64,000 nucleotides of DNA from Thermoleophilaceae bacterium (GTDB taxonomy: Bacteria; Actinomycetota; Thermoleophilia; Solirubrobacterales; Thermoleophilaceae): contig JAUJOA010000009.1 of the NCBI GenBank assembly GCA_030447875.1, forward strand, positions 1 to 64,000. Direction: 5' to 3'. The notes beneath the pieces were generated by a model that ran no database searches, was not told the DNA's origin, and was given only the letters and a program-made list of their open reading frames with translations. The position numbers and the translations under genes were made by a program. This document shows, in pieces, positions 7,999-17,030 of this stretch; within the stretch, counting starts at the first letter, position 1, and the number at the start of each line of letters is the position of its first letter.

Positions 7999-8585
7999 TC
8001 GATCACCTTTGCGGGGACGCCCCCTGCCACCGTGTACGCGGGGACCGGTCTTGTGACTACCGCGTTGGCGCCGATCACCGCTCGCCGGCCGATTGACGCG
8101 ACAATCGTGCATTTCGAGTGGATCTGGACATCGTCCTCGATGCGAATCGGCCGGAAGTTGTAGCCCTGCTCGAGGAAGGGCTTCTCGAGGTCGCGGTAGC
8201 GGTGATTGCCGTCGCTGACGAACGTGCTCTGACCCACACCGCAGCGCTCGCCGATCTCGATGGTCGTCGAGCACGCGATGATCACGTCGTAGGTGAGGTA
8301 GGAGCCGGCGCCGATCACGATCTTCCCAGTGGCGCCGACCTCGGCCCTGAAGCCGCGGCGGAACTCGACCCCCGGCCCCACAATGAAGATGCCGCCCTCT
8401 GGCATGTGCAAGCTGAAGCCCGGGCCCAAGTAGACCGGTTCCTGGAAGCGGATCGTGGCCTGAGGGTTGCGGATCAGAACCCACCGCTTCCGCAGCCTCG
8501 ACATGAGCCGCGGCGCGTGCTCGTATCCGAGCTGGACGGTGACCCGGCGGAGCAGGCGCTTGGCGCGTGCGGCGACTGGCCTCAT
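7932..8585 (-). CDS. Left-handed beta-helix acyltransferase (hexapeptide repeat)
   Basis: 217 residues from ATG 8585 (MRPVAARAKRLL); an upstream in-frame start at 8651 adds a basic stretch with no family support. Hexapeptide periodicity runs through the protein (for example IFIVGPGVEF, IVIGAGSYL, IEIGERCGVG, AVIGANAVVT), and the segment STFVSDGNHRY resembles the acetyl-CoA enzyme active-site loop of the maltose/galactoside acetyltransferase type. It would O- or N-acetylate a sugar of the glycan made by this locus. The stop lies inside the convergent GT2 gene. Confidence 0.82.
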   Translation of the reverse strand: MRPVAARAKRLLRRVTVQLGYEHAPRLMSRLRKRWVLIRNPQATIRFQEPVYLGPGFSLHMPEGGIFIVGPGVEFRRGFRAEVGATGKIVIGAGSYLTYDVIIACSTTIEIGERCGVGQSTFVSDGNHRYRDLEKPFLEQGYNFRPIRIEDDVQIHSKCTIVASIGRRAVIGANAVVTRPVPAYTVAGGVPAKVIDYFGPAGSEPAELAESDPSGSD

Positions 8586-8647
8586 GCCGCCGTTCCGCGC
8601 GCGTGGCCGACCACTGGAGGCACACGCTTGTCGCGGTCTTCGGAACC

Positions 8648-8827
8648 TCATGAGGAAGCGTCCATGGCGCCTGCCGTCCTCGAAGCCGGGGAGAGCGCAG
8701 CCATGCGCTCGAGCACGAGCAGCGGGTCGCGGAGGTGGATGAGTACGAGCCGGCCGATCGCCCCGATCCGAGCCCGAAGGTCACCGCCGGCGTTGGCACC
8801 GAGACCTTCAGTCTGTGATCGAGTCAT
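8648..8827 (-). pseudogene. Relic of a CmoB/DUF1698-like methyltransferase
   Basis: Only the post-core motif survives: RLVLIHLRDPLLVLERMAAL closely matches SLLVHLRDPVLALERVRA and ILLHLRDPVKALERMLSV of the intact paralogues. The N-terminal WYHT signature and the LDVGT SAM motif are absent upstream, and the frame runs into unrelated sequence. It sits in the gap between the acyltransferase and a GT4 gene. I read it as a decayed fifth copy of the family. Confidence 0.6.
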
Positions 8828-8882
8828 GCACGTAAAGAAGCTAGCGCGTGCGGCGAACGCTAACGGCACCGATCGGCGGAGC

Positions 8883-10064
8883 TCATGCGGCGGCTCGCTC
8901 CAGCGCCTCGCGGATCGCCCGGTTGTAGTGGCGCTCGTCGTAGCGCTTGGCCGTCGCGAGTCCCTGCTCTCTGAGCCGCTCGCCCAGCCCTGGTTCGTCA
9001 CCGAGGCGGCTGACGGCGGCCGCCAGCGCCGGCACGTCGCCGGACGGAACGATGAGGCAATTTCGCTCATGCTCGAGGTACTCCGCCGAGCCGCCTCTAC
9101 CCGTGGCCACCACGGGTGTGCCCACCGCCATGGCCTCAAGCGGGACGAGCCCCCAGGGCTCGTCCCAGTTCGCCGGAAAGACCAGCACGTCGGCCTCGGC
9201 GTACTCGTCCGGGAGCTTCTCTCGAGGCACTCGGGAGAAGGTCACTCGCTGGGTCAAGTCCAGGTCGTCAACCACTCCGTGGAGGCGTCGGAGGTACTGA
9301 TCGTCACCGCCACCGAGCACGGTCAGCGTCGCGCTGGACAGCGAGCCGAGCGCGCGGATCGCGGTCTCGATCCCCTTCCGCTCGTCGATTCGCCCCACGT
9401 AGAGCATCCGCCAACGCCAGGGCAAAGCCGGGGCCGCCCGGAAGAGGTCGTGGTCGACGCCCGGATGGAGGACGGACGAGCGGCGCAGATCCCACGGGCT
9501 CTCGAGCGTCCGCCGGCGAACGTACTCGCTGTTGAAGAGCCACGAGGCGCCGCTCCCGATCCGGAAGCGGGTTGGTACCCGGCTCACCCACTCGACGGGC
9601 AGCGAGAACCGCGGGTGTCTGAGAAAGGTGCGTGCCCAGCTGTCCTGGAGCGGTGCGTACAGCATCCACTCGTCACCTACGACGCCGACCGCGGGGAGAC
9701 CCCTGCGCCTCGCCCGCTCGATCAGCGAGAGCGACATCCCGCCCATCGCCCACCAGTTCACCGCGTCGGGCAGGAACTCCCTCAGGTGATGGACAAGGGT
9801 GCGCGCGTTGTGGCGCTCGAGGGCGAGGCACGCCCGGGGGCCGATCCGCGGTATCTCGTGCTCTCGCCAGTACCAGCGCAGCTCGCGGTGGACGTCGCGG
9901 TCCTCGAGCTCGTCGGGCGTCACGCCGGGTCGCCGATAGTCCGTGGTCAGGACGCGCACCGTGTGGCCCGCCTCGCGCATGTGGGCCACGGCCGAGCGCC
10001 AGGTGAGCTCGTAGCCGCCCAGGTGGTGCGGGGGGTACATGTTCCCGATCGTCAGGACGCGCAC
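8883..10064 (-). CDS. Family 4 glycosyltransferase (GT-B fold)
   Basis: About 393 residues. GTG 10064 (VRVLTIGNMYPPHHLGGYEL) is preferred over the track start at 10076, because that ATG lies inside a TATGCT -10-like hexamer seven bases upstream. The N-terminal glycine-rich loop PPHHLGGYE, the donor-side LYVGRIDERKGIETAIRAL near residue 230 and the EX7E-like segment PLEAMAVGTPVVATGRGGSAE near 315 are typical of retaining GT4 enzymes that use nucleotide sugars. It is probably a glycan-assembly transferase of this locus. Confidence 0.87.
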   Translation of the reverse strand: MRVLTIGNMYPPHHLGGYELTWRSAVAHMREAGHTVRVLTTDYRRPGVTPDELEDRDVHRELRWYWREHEIPRIGPRACLALERHNARTLVHHLREFLPDAVNWWAMGGMSLSLIERARRRGLPAVGVVGDEWMLYAPLQDSWARTFLRHPRFSLPVEWVSRVPTRFRIGSGASWLFNSEYVRRRTLESPWDLRRSSVLHPGVDHDLFRAAPALPWRWRMLYVGRIDERKGIETAIRALGSLSSATLTVLGGGDDQYLRRLHGVVDDLDLTQRVTFSRVPREKLPDEYAEADVLVFPANWDEPWGLVPLEAMAVGTPVVATGRGGSAEYLEHERNCLIVPSGDVPALAAAVSRLGDEPGLGERLREQGLATAKRYDERHYNRAIREALERAAA

Positions 10065-10071
10065 CGCCGCG

Positions 10072-10077
10072 AGCATA
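10072..10077 (-). promoter_or_regulatory. -10-like element for leaderless GT4 transcript
   Basis: TATGCT on the minus strand is followed by seven bases and the GTG start at 10064, the recurrent leaderless arrangement of the window. TTGACC lies 12 bases upstream of it, closer than the usual -35 spacing. Confidence 0.45.
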
Positions 10078-10191
10078 GTGAGGATCCTGGGTCAACCGCC
10101 GCGCTAGGCTCCGCGCGTGCGGCCGGTCGCCTCGCCCCTCAAGCGGTCGTGCGATCTCTGCCGCTCCGCTGGCGGGCCGGGCGCCTGAGCC

Positions 10192-11185
10192 ATGATGGAG
10201 CAAGGCCGGCGCTATGAGGATCTGTCCGTGCTCGTGACGGGTGCCCAGGGGTTCATCGGCTCGTGGCTCACCCAGCGCCTGCTCGACGAGGGCGCGCGGG
10301 TCGTGGTTCCGCGCCGTGATGTGCCCGCCCTGTCCAGGTTCCGTATCGAGGGCCTCGAGGAGCGCTGCGACTTGGTGCAGGCCGATATCCTCGACTACGA
10401 GGCGCTCGTGCGGATCCTCAACGAGTACGCCGTCCACAGCGTCTTCCACCTCGCGGCCCAGACGCTGGTGGGCATCGCGAACCGCTCACCGCTCTCCACG
10501 TGGGAGAGCAACGTGCGAGGACCTACAACGTGCTGGAGGCCTGTCGCACCGTCGGCACGGTGGGCCAGCCGGTCGAGCGGGTGGTCGTCGCCTCGTCCGA
10601 CAAGGCCTACGGTGCTCACAACACGTTGCCGTATCAGGAGAATTTCCCGCTGCAGCCGCGGTACCCCTACGACGTATCGAAGGCGTGCACCGACCTGATC
10701 GCGCGCTCCTACGCGGTGACCTACGACCTCCCGGTGGCCGTGACTCGGCTCGCGAACGTCTACGGCGGCGGCGACTTCAACTTCTCGCGAATAGTGCCGG
10801 ACTGGCCCGAGCCCTGATCGAGGGCAAGCAGCCCGTCGTCCGATCGGACGGCTCGCCCCAGCGTGATTACATCTACGCGGAGGACGCCGCTGAGGCCTAC
10901 CTTGCGGTGGCCGACTCACTCTCGCGGCGGGAACTCCGTGGCAGAGCTTGGAACGCCGGTGCCGGCCAGCCGGTGGAGGTCATTGACATCGTCCGCCGCC
11001 TGATCGCTGTGTCGGGGCAGGACGTCGAGCCAGACGTGCAAGGGTCGGGCATCCCGCGCGGTGAGATCGACCGGCAGTTCCTCGACTCCTCCGCCATCCG
11101 CGAGGAGCTGGGCTGGCAGCCTCGCTGGGACCTCGACGGCGGCCTCGCCGAGACCTACGCCTGGTACCGGCGCTCGCTCGATTGA
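10192..11185 (+). CDS. NAD-dependent sugar-nucleotide epimerase/dehydratase, two frameshifts
   Basis: Extended short-chain dehydrogenase with the NAD motif [19 protein letters not shown] near residue 13, [17 protein letters not shown] near 84, catalytic SSDKAYG and the [12 protein letters not shown] Tyr-Lys pair, then [10 protein letters not shown]. It resembles CDP-glucose or GDP-mannose 4,6-dehydratases. The frame breaks near 10520, where GGACC replaces the expected GGAACC, and near 10803, where GACTGG replaces GACCTGG. Restoring one base at each gives a continuous protein of about 331 residues. It would supply an activated deoxysugar to the locus; the exact substrate is unresolved. Confidence 0.78.
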
Positions 11186-11202
11186 CCCGCCGGCTTTGAG
11201 GC

Positions 11203-11689
11203 ATGGTGATTGCGGTGATCGCTGACGCATCTGCCTCTAGGCTCGCGCCGGCTCCCCGAGCAGTGCGTCGACCGCCTCACGGTCGCTGACCTCATCCTCC
11301 ACGCCGGAGACTTCGTAGCGGCCTCCGTCTTCGAGGAGATGTCGTTGATAGGGCCGCCGATCGCTGCCGTGCACGGAAACGTGGACTCACCCGAGCTACG
11401 TCGCCGCCTTCCAGCCGAGCTGACCCTGGAAGTTGAGGGCGCCACCATCGGGCTCGTGCATGACGCCGGACCGCGTCGTGGCCGGCTGGAGCGACTCGCC
11501 AGGCGTTTTCCGCACGCCGATGCGGTCGTCTTTGGCCACTCGCACATCCCCCTCCATGAGGAGCGAGACGGCTTTCGAATCTTCAATCCGGGCAGTCCCA
11601 CCGATCGGCGCCGTCAGCCGCGACACACCATGGGCCTCGGAACGGCCCACGACGGGACAGTCGCCTTCGACATCGTGGCGCTCGATTAA
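11203..11689 (+). CDS. YfcE/MJ0936-type metallophosphoesterase, N-terminal frameshift
   Basis: Small calcineurin-like phosphodiesterase of about 162 residues. The N-terminal strand MVIAVIAD reads in frame 1; two bases are missing at GCTGACGCAT, after which the frame continues as THLPLGSRRLPEQC, LILHAGDF and then the ORF-track part AAVHGNVDSPELRRR. The metal-binding order D-x-H, GD, GN(V)D, and VFGHSHIP is complete once the two bases are restored. The family hydrolyses phosphodiesters; the biological substrate is unknown. Confidence 0.75.
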
Positions 11690-11794
11690 GCGATACGCGA
11701 CGACGAATGCGACCGGGAGTGGATGCACTCCACGGTCGGAGCGGTGACCGCGAGCCTTGCCTCAATACGGTGGTCCGGTGATCAGGATGGCCGG

Positions 11795-13003
11795 ATGACG
11801 GCGCGCGGGACGCGCCTACTTTGGACCTTGCTGGCGGCTGGAGCGGCGGTGCGTCTCGCCGTCTCGTTCGCAACGGTCGGGTCGGCCTTCGACATGGAGT
11901 CGTTCAGGCTCGTGGCAGACCGACTCGCCGCCGCGCCGTTCGCTCACTACTCCGATATGGCGTTCGGTGGACGCCCGCGATGGCCATATACGCCCGGATA
12001 CATCCCGACTATCGTATGGGCTTCGAAGCTCGCCGACGTGACCGGCATGCCGTTCCATGCGCTCATCAGCCTGCCTGCTGTAATCGCCGACCTCGCCATC
12101 GCCTGGATCGTCCAGAGCTTCCTCGGTCGTCGCGGCGTCGGTGAGCGTCGGCGCCTCACCGCCGCCGCGCTGGTCGTTCTGGGCCCCTCCTTCGCCGTCA
12201 TCTCGGGTTACCATGGGCACTTCGACTCAGTAGCCATCCTCCCCGCGGTGGCCGCGCTGGCCGTATGGGAGCGGCCCGGCAACCGTAGGCGCGCCCTCGC
12301 CGCGGGGCTCCTGATAGGGCTGGGTGGCGCACTTAAGACCGTCCCGTTGCTGATGGTGCTGGCGCTACTCCCAGGGGCGCGGTCGACCAGGGAAGCGACC
12401 ATTCTGCTCGCGGCCGCAGTCGCCGTGCCGGGACTGGTGCTACTGCCCTTTCTCGCCGTTGACCCGGGAGGCGTCGCGCACGCCCTCCGCTACGTGGGAG
12501 TGCCGGGCGCCGGCGGATTGAGCCTCGTCGTTCAGCCGTCGCTTTCGAGGTTCTGGCTGACGGATCCGTTCGTCGACCCGAGCCAGTTGACGCTGGCGCT
12601 GGTGACCGCGGGCCCCTTCCTCGATGTGCTCGTGATGGTTGCCCTGGGTGCGCTCCTGGTTCGTTGCCGGTTTGCGCCGCTGAAGGGTGCGGTGCTCGTC
12701 TGGCTTGCTGTCTACGTCTTCGGCACGGGCTTCTTCTTCCAGTACCTCGTTTGGGGACTGCCCTTCTTCATCATGGCCGGCTATCTCGGGTGGAGTGGGG
12801 TGGTGCAGGCGGTCGCATTGCTTCCCACCGCACTCTTCTACCTCGGACCCTGGCAAGAGCGTTGGGTTGTTCCCGTCTACGCGTCGATGATGATCGCGCT
12901 ATGGGCAGGCTTCCTCATCGCCCTGGTCCGACTGGGAGGTAGTCCATCGACGCCTCCACCGACGATGGGAGTGGGGGATCCCGTTCGAGCGCATGCGAGG
13001 TGA
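11795..13003 (+). CDS. Polytopic GT-C-like membrane glycosyltransferase
   Basis: 402 residues from ATG 11795; the track start at 11723 adds an unsupported leader. About ten hydrophobic helices are visible. The lumenal-type motif ISGYHGHFDS near residue 138 resembles the GHFxx/NQVDS loops of PIG-M, ALG6/8 and related polyprenyl-phosphate-sugar-dependent transferases, and FATVGSAFDMESF near the N-terminus supplies acidic loop residues. It overlaps the next membrane protein by 11 bases. The third gene of the unit encodes a DPM1-like enzyme that could make its donor. The sugar specificity is unknown. Confidence 0.7.
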   Translation: MTARGTRLLWTLLAAGAAVRLAVSFATVGSAFDMESFRLVADRLAAAPFAHYSDMAFGGRPRWPYTPGYIPTIVWASKLADVTGMPFHALISLPAVIADLAIAWIVQSFLGRRGVGERRRLTAAALVVLGPSFAVISGYHGHFDSVAILPAVAALAVWERPGNRRRALAAGLLIGLGGALKTVPLLMVLALLPGARSTREATILLAAAVAVPGLVLLPFLAVDPGGVAHALRYVGVPGAGGLSLVVQPSLSRFWLTDPFVDPSQLTLALVTAGPFLDVLVMVALGALLVRCRFAPLKGAVLVWLAVYVFGTGFFFQYLVWGLPFFIMAGYLGWSGVVQAVALLPTALFYLGPWQERWVVPVYASMMIALWAGFLIALVRLGGSPSTPPPTMGVGDPVRAHAR

Positions 13004-14591
13004 CAAGGGGCTGCTGCACTCGCTGGTGCACAGATTCTCGTACGCGGAGATCGCGCTCGTCGGGTTTCTCGCCCTGTGGGCGGCAGCTCCACTTGCCGCG
13101 CTCCTGTATCGCGGAGCCTCGACGGGAGAGGTCTTTACGGGGGCAAATGGCCTGTTCGCCGCGGATCAGCTCCAGTACATGGCCTGGATCCGTCAGTTCG
13201 GAGCCATCGACCTGGCCGCAAACCGGTTCAGCCTTGGCCCGAGCGATGAGGTGTTCCTGCACCCGATGTTTCTCCTCAGCGGACTCGTCTGGAGGTTCGG
13301 AGGCTCGATTCAGCTCGCCTACCTCGTCTGGACGCCGCTGGCCGTGGTGGTCCTCTTCGCCGGCTTCAGGGCATACGTCCATCGCCTCCACAGGGATCGG
13401 AAGTCCCGTGACGTCACGCTGGCCTTGGCCCTCTTCTTCGTCACCCCGAGCGCGCTTGCGGCCGCCGCCGGCTTGAGCGGGACGGAACCGGTCGCCAGCT
13501 TGGCAGGCGAGCTCTTCGCAGCCGGGCAGACTTGGGGCTACCTGCCGACGGTTATTGCGATCGGTCTGATGCCGATCTTCCTGCTGGGCATCGAGTGGCT
13601 TGTCGACACCGAGCCGCTCGAAGCCGGCTCGCGGGGGCGAAGGTACACCGCCGGCACAGCCATGGCCGGACTCCTCGTCAGCTGGCTTCACCCGTGGCAG
13701 GGCGAGACGCTGCTCGTGATCGTTGGCGGACTCGTTGCTTGGCGGGGTGGGCGGCGGCGGGACATGACCGTGGTGGCCGCACCGACGTTCGCCACGGTCC
13801 TGCCCCTGCTCTACTACCTCGCGCTCTCGCGCACGGACCCGGCATGGGGCGTAGCCCAGGCTCAGACCGAGCTTGGCGGCTTCCCGCCGTGGGTGGTCGC
13901 CCTCGCGCTGGCGCCGCTCGCCGTGCCGGCCTTGGCCGCCGTTGGAGGTCCGCTTGACACGCAGGAGCGGATGCTGCGGTTGTGGCCTCCGGCGGCGCTG
14001 CTTGTCTACCTCGTCCTCAGTCCCTCGGTACCCGCTCACGCGTTCGAGGCCTTGAGCCTGCCACTCGCCGTGCTGGCCGTTAGGGGCTGGAAGCGGTTTA
14101 GCGTCCCTCGATGGGTCAGCGCCTTCGCGGTCACCATCGCGGTCGTTCCAGGCATGGCATACGTCGGGTTGGCGCTTGCGGGCTCGATACAGGCGCGCGC
14201 GCAACCCCACCTCCTGCTGGCGGGCGAGGCTAACGCCCTGCGCGCGCTGGACCAGGATCCGCGACTAGGAGGTGTGCTTCCGACCGCCTACCTGGGGTCG
14301 GCGGTGCCGGCATTCTCTGGACGGTCCTCGTGGGTGGGGCATCCGTCCTGGACCCCTGACTTCCTCCATCGCGCTCGCCTGGCGGACGACCTCTTCGATG
14401 GCGCGCTGACGGGACATGAAGGGCGAAAGTTCGTGCGCTCCACCGGTGCGGCCTTCCTTCTCTCGGACTGCCGCGACCGCGAGGATCTCGAGATAACGCT
14501 CGGGCCAGCGGCCGTGACGCGGCGAAGCTTCGGCTGCGCCGCCGTCTACGAGGTCAACCACAGTCGACCGGATGCAGGAGTCAGCAGATGA
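12993..14591 (+). CDS. Polytopic membrane protein, probable GT-C-like transferase
   Basis: 532 residues with roughly ten or more hydrophobic segments. The loop after the first helix contains FAADQLQYMAWIRQFG, an acidic loop in the position where GT-C enzymes keep their catalytic Asp, and HPMFLLSGLVWRF follows. The C-terminal 150 residues are soluble and carry a WVGHPSWTPDF loop. I do not recognise a named family. The overlap with the preceding gene and the ATGA overlap with the DPM1-like gene place it in lipid-linked sugar transfer by context only. Confidence 0.6.
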   Translation: MRGDKGLLHSLVHRFSYAEIALVGFLALWAAAPLAALLYRGASTGEVFTGANGLFAADQLQYMAWIRQFGAIDLAANRFSLGPSDEVFLHPMFLLSGLVWRFGGSIQLAYLVWTPLAVVVLFAGFRAYVHRLHRDRKSRDVTLALALFFVTPSALAAAAGLSGTEPVASLAGELFAAGQTWGYLPTVIAIGLMPIFLLGIEWLVDTEPLEAGSRGRRYTAGTAMAGLLVSWLHPWQGETLLVIVGGLVAWRGGRRRDMTVVAAPTFATVLPLLYYLALSRTDPAWGVAQAQTELGGFPPWVVALALAPLAVPALAAVGGPLDTQERMLRLWPPAALLVYLVLSPSVPAHAFEALSLPLAVLAVRGWKRFSVPRWVSAFAVTIAVVPGMAYVGLALAGSIQARAQPHLLLAGEANALRALDQDPRLGGVLPTAYLGSAVPAFSGRSSWVGHPSWTPDFLHRARLADDLFDGALTGHEGRKFVRSTGAAFLLSDCRDREDLEITLGPAAVTRRSFGCAAVYEVNHSRPDAGVSR

Positions 14592-15289
14592 GGCCCGACG
14601 CTGACAAGCTTCTGTCAGTCGTGATGCCGGTTTTCAACGAGGCCGCAACCGTCGAGCAAGCGATCGACGAGGTGCTGACGGCGGAGCTGCCCACGGACAT
14701 CGAGCTCCTAGTGGTGGACGACGGGTCATTCGACGGGACCAGGGAACTTCTCGATACACGGACTTGGCCGCCGGCTGTGACGGTGCTTCGACATGACCGA
14801 AATCGAGGCAAGGGCGCCGCCATCCGCAGCGCCCTGGAGGCCGCGAGCGGGGAGTTCACGACTATCTTCGACGCAGACCTCGAATACTCAGCGAAGAGCC
14901 TCGCGGCACTACTGCCCCCTCTGTTTGACGGAACGGCCAACGCCGTGTACGGCGTCCGCGCTTTCGACGGGTACACCAGTCATTCGTTTCTTTACGTGCT
15001 CGGGAACAAGGCGGTGACGCTAGCCGCGAACGCCCTCTTCAACGTCTACATCCATGACCTCATGACTTGCCACAAAGCGGTCCGTACCAGCGTGCTCCGG
15101 GCCCTACCCCTTCGGTCGCGCGGCTTCAACATCGAGGCCGAGATCACCGCGCGCCTGCTGCAACGAGGGGAGCGGATCTTCGAGATCCCCGTGCCCTACC
15201 GAGCCCGGGCAAGTGAAGAGGGCAAGAAGCTGACCTGGGTCGACGGCATCAGGGTCATCCGGACTCTCGTGCGCTGTCGAGTCAGGTGA
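14588..15289 (+). CDS. DPM1-like family 2 polyprenyl-phosphate sugar synthase
   Basis: 233 residues. LSVVMPVFNEAATVEQAID, IELLVVDDGSFDGTRELL and TTIFDADLEYSAKSLAALL give the GT-A fold with the DxD-type metal site. The late segment RGFNIEAEITARLLQRGERI followed by EIPVPYRARASEEGKKLTW is characteristic of dolichol/polyprenol-phosphate mannose or glucose synthases. No C-terminal membrane pair is present, as in soluble DPM1. Position directly after two polytopic proteins suggests it loads the lipid-phosphate donor they use. Confidence 0.82.
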   Translation: MRPDADKLLSVVMPVFNEAATVEQAIDEVLTAELPTDIELLVVDDGSFDGTRELLDTRTWPPAVTVLRHDRNRGKGAAIRSALEAASGEFTTIFDADLEYSAKSLAALLPPLFDGTANAVYGVRAFDGYTSHSFLYVLGNKAVTLAANALFNVYIHDLMTCHKAVRTSVLRALPLRSRGFNIEAEITARLLQRGERIFEIPVPYRARASEEGKKLTWVDGIRVIRTLVRCRVR

Positions 15290-16073
15290 GCGGATGCCTT
15301 CGAGCCGTCAGTGCGGCGTACCACTGAGTCATGTTCCTCGCGGCGGGCGGTCGGTGAAAACCCCTGAAGCTCACGTCCCTGAAGCCGGCGGCCCGCAACC
15401 AAGCTGTAAGTGCGCAAAGGTTTGGATACCACCAGATGAAGGAGTCGCTGACCGCCCGGAAGTTGGCTATCGGACGGCGAGGGGCGAGCACGCTCGATGT
15501 GACGGAGACCGGCTCGAGGATGATGAGCGTCCCGCCAGGCGCCAGGACGCTGAGCATGCGCTCAAGCGCCTTCACAGGGTCCCGGAGATGGAGGAGGATC
15601 GCGCCGCTGAAGGCGAGATCGACCGCGCCTGCGGTCGTCTCCTGCGACAAGTCGTAGACGTCGCAGATCACCCGTTGGGCGTTGGACCCCAGTACGTCCG
15701 CCGCCAGCTCGAATCCCCGCCCAAGGCGCAGGTCAAGGTTCCGCGCCTCGTCCTCGAGACGTGCGCGATGCAGGGGCGGCCACTCATTCGCGTCGACCGT
15801 CTCCGTATCGATGGCTACCACAGAGGCTCCGCGCCGCTCGAGCTCGAAGGCCCAAAACCCGTCGAACGTGCCCACATCAAGGGCGCGGCTCCCCTCGAGC
15901 AGGCTCGGGAGGACCGTCGCAGCTGTCTTTCGGAGGTCCACGTGCCCCGGAGTAAGCACCCCGGGAGCCAACTCGATCGAGTGATACCAGTGCGGGTTGA
16001 GGCTCGCAGCCCGCTCCGCTCTTGCCCTGCGAGCTAGATGGGGGGACGCGGTTGAGTCATTGCCGGCGCACAT
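15282..16073 (-). CDS. CmoB/DUF1698-like methyltransferase, paralogue 2
   Basis: 263 residues from ATG 16073; the much longer track ORF runs into the divergent neighbour's antisense. The signature NPHWYHSIELAPGVLTPGHVD lies near residue 25, SAM motif I is ALDVGTFDGFWAFELERRGA, and the post-core is GAILLHLRDPVKALERMLSV. Upstream, TAGTCT and seven bases precede the ATG, predicting a leaderless message. It is convergent with the DPM1-like gene (8-base overlap) and divergent from paralogue 3 across a gap of only 66 bases. Confidence 0.83.
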   Translation of the reverse strand: MCAGNDSTASPHLARRARAERAASLNPHWYHSIELAPGVLTPGHVDLRKTAATVLPSLLEGSRALDVGTFDGFWAFELERRGASVVAIDTETVDANEWPPLHRARLEDEARNLDLRLGRGFELAADVLGSNAQRVICDVYDLSQETTAGAVDLAFSGAILLHLRDPVKALERMLSVLAPGGTLIILEPVSVTSSVLAPRRPIANFRAVSDSFIWWYPNLCALTAWLRAAGFRDVSFRGFHRPPAARNMTQWYAALTARRHPLT

Positions 16074-16139
16074 CGCCGCGAGACTACGGAAGCTACACTC
16101 GCCCCGCTCCGCGCGGCGGCACGTCGGCGCAGCGATCTG

Positions 16140-16976
16140 ATGACAGAGCCTGGTCGATTTGACGCGGACGAGCAGTCCCTGCGGGCGGCGGTCGGCGGAA
16201 ACGCGCTTTGGTACCACACGATCGAGCTGCGGCCGGGAGTGGTGACTCCCGGCTGGTTCGATCTCCGGTCGATCGTCGAGCGCATGCCCTGGCCGGATGT
16301 GGCTGGCAAACGTTGCCTCGATGTCGGCACCTACGACGGCTTCCTCGCTTTTGAGCTCGAGCGGCGCGGCGCGCGCGAAGTGATCGCCGCGGACCTCAGC
16401 GATCACACGCGGTGGGACTGGCTCCCGGAGAGCCGCGCGAGCGGGCCCGATTACCTGGCCGCCATCGCGGGCCCCGACAAAGCCGCCGGCTTCAAGGTCG
16501 CGAAGAATGCCCTTGGGTCTTCCGTTCAGCGCGTTGAGACCAGCATCTATGATCTGGATTGCAACCGGCTCGGAACGTTCGACGTAGTCGTCTGCGGCTC
16601 GATCCTCCTGCACCTCAGAGATCCGCTGCGCGCCCTGGAGGCGATTCGCCGGGTTTGCCACGGCCTTCTTCTATCCGCTGAGACCATCGATCTTGCGCTC
16701 AGCGTCCGCCACCCGCGCGCCGGCGTGGCTCGGATCGTGGGCTCCGAGCGGCTGCTTCACTGGTGGATCCCGAGCCTCGCCGGTCACCGGCGCATGGTCC
16801 ACGTAGCGGGCTTCGCGATCGAGCGTTCCACGCGGCCTTACGCGATCCCGTTCGGACGCGGGCACCCGCCTCTCGACAGGTCGCCGCTGGAGCGAACAAG
16901 GCGCGCCTTCACGCGCCTTGTCGCGGGTAACCACGGGATCCCACACGCAGCTGTGCTGGCCCGCCCGCGGGTCTGA
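16140..16976 (+). CDS. CmoB/DUF1698-like methyltransferase, paralogue 3
   Basis: 278 residues with NALWYHTIELRPGVVTPGWF near residue 21, LDVGTYDGFLAFELERRGA as SAM motif I, and GSILLHLRDPLRALEAIRR. The C-terminal half (LHWWIPSLAGHRRMVHVAGF) corresponds to the WW-P-N region of the paralogues, which probably forms the acceptor pocket. No strong ribosome binding site is visible; TACACT lies 42 bases upstream. The paralogues differ mainly after the SAM core, which suggests different acceptors. Confidence 0.83.
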   Translation: MTEPGRFDADEQSLRAAVGGNALWYHTIELRPGVVTPGWFDLRSIVERMPWPDVAGKRCLDVGTYDGFLAFELERRGAREVIAADLSDHTRWDWLPESRASGPDYLAAIAGPDKAAGFKVAKNALGSSVQRVETSIYDLDCNRLGTFDVVVCGSILLHLRDPLRALEAIRRVCHGLLLSAETIDLALSVRHPRAGVARIVGSERLLHWWIPSLAGHRRMVHVAGFAIERSTRPYAIPFGRGHPPLDRSPLERTRRAFTRLVAGNHGIPHAAVLARPRV

Positions 16977-17030
16977 GCCGCTGGCGCTGAGTCAAGCAGA
17001 TCCCGGAAGCCAGCTGTTACCTTCGGCCCC

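Noticed and set aside
8118-10217. 699-codon plus-strand ORF
   Set aside because: Antisense to the acyltransferase and GT4 genes; composition is that of a reversed GC-rich coding frame and no domain is recognisable.
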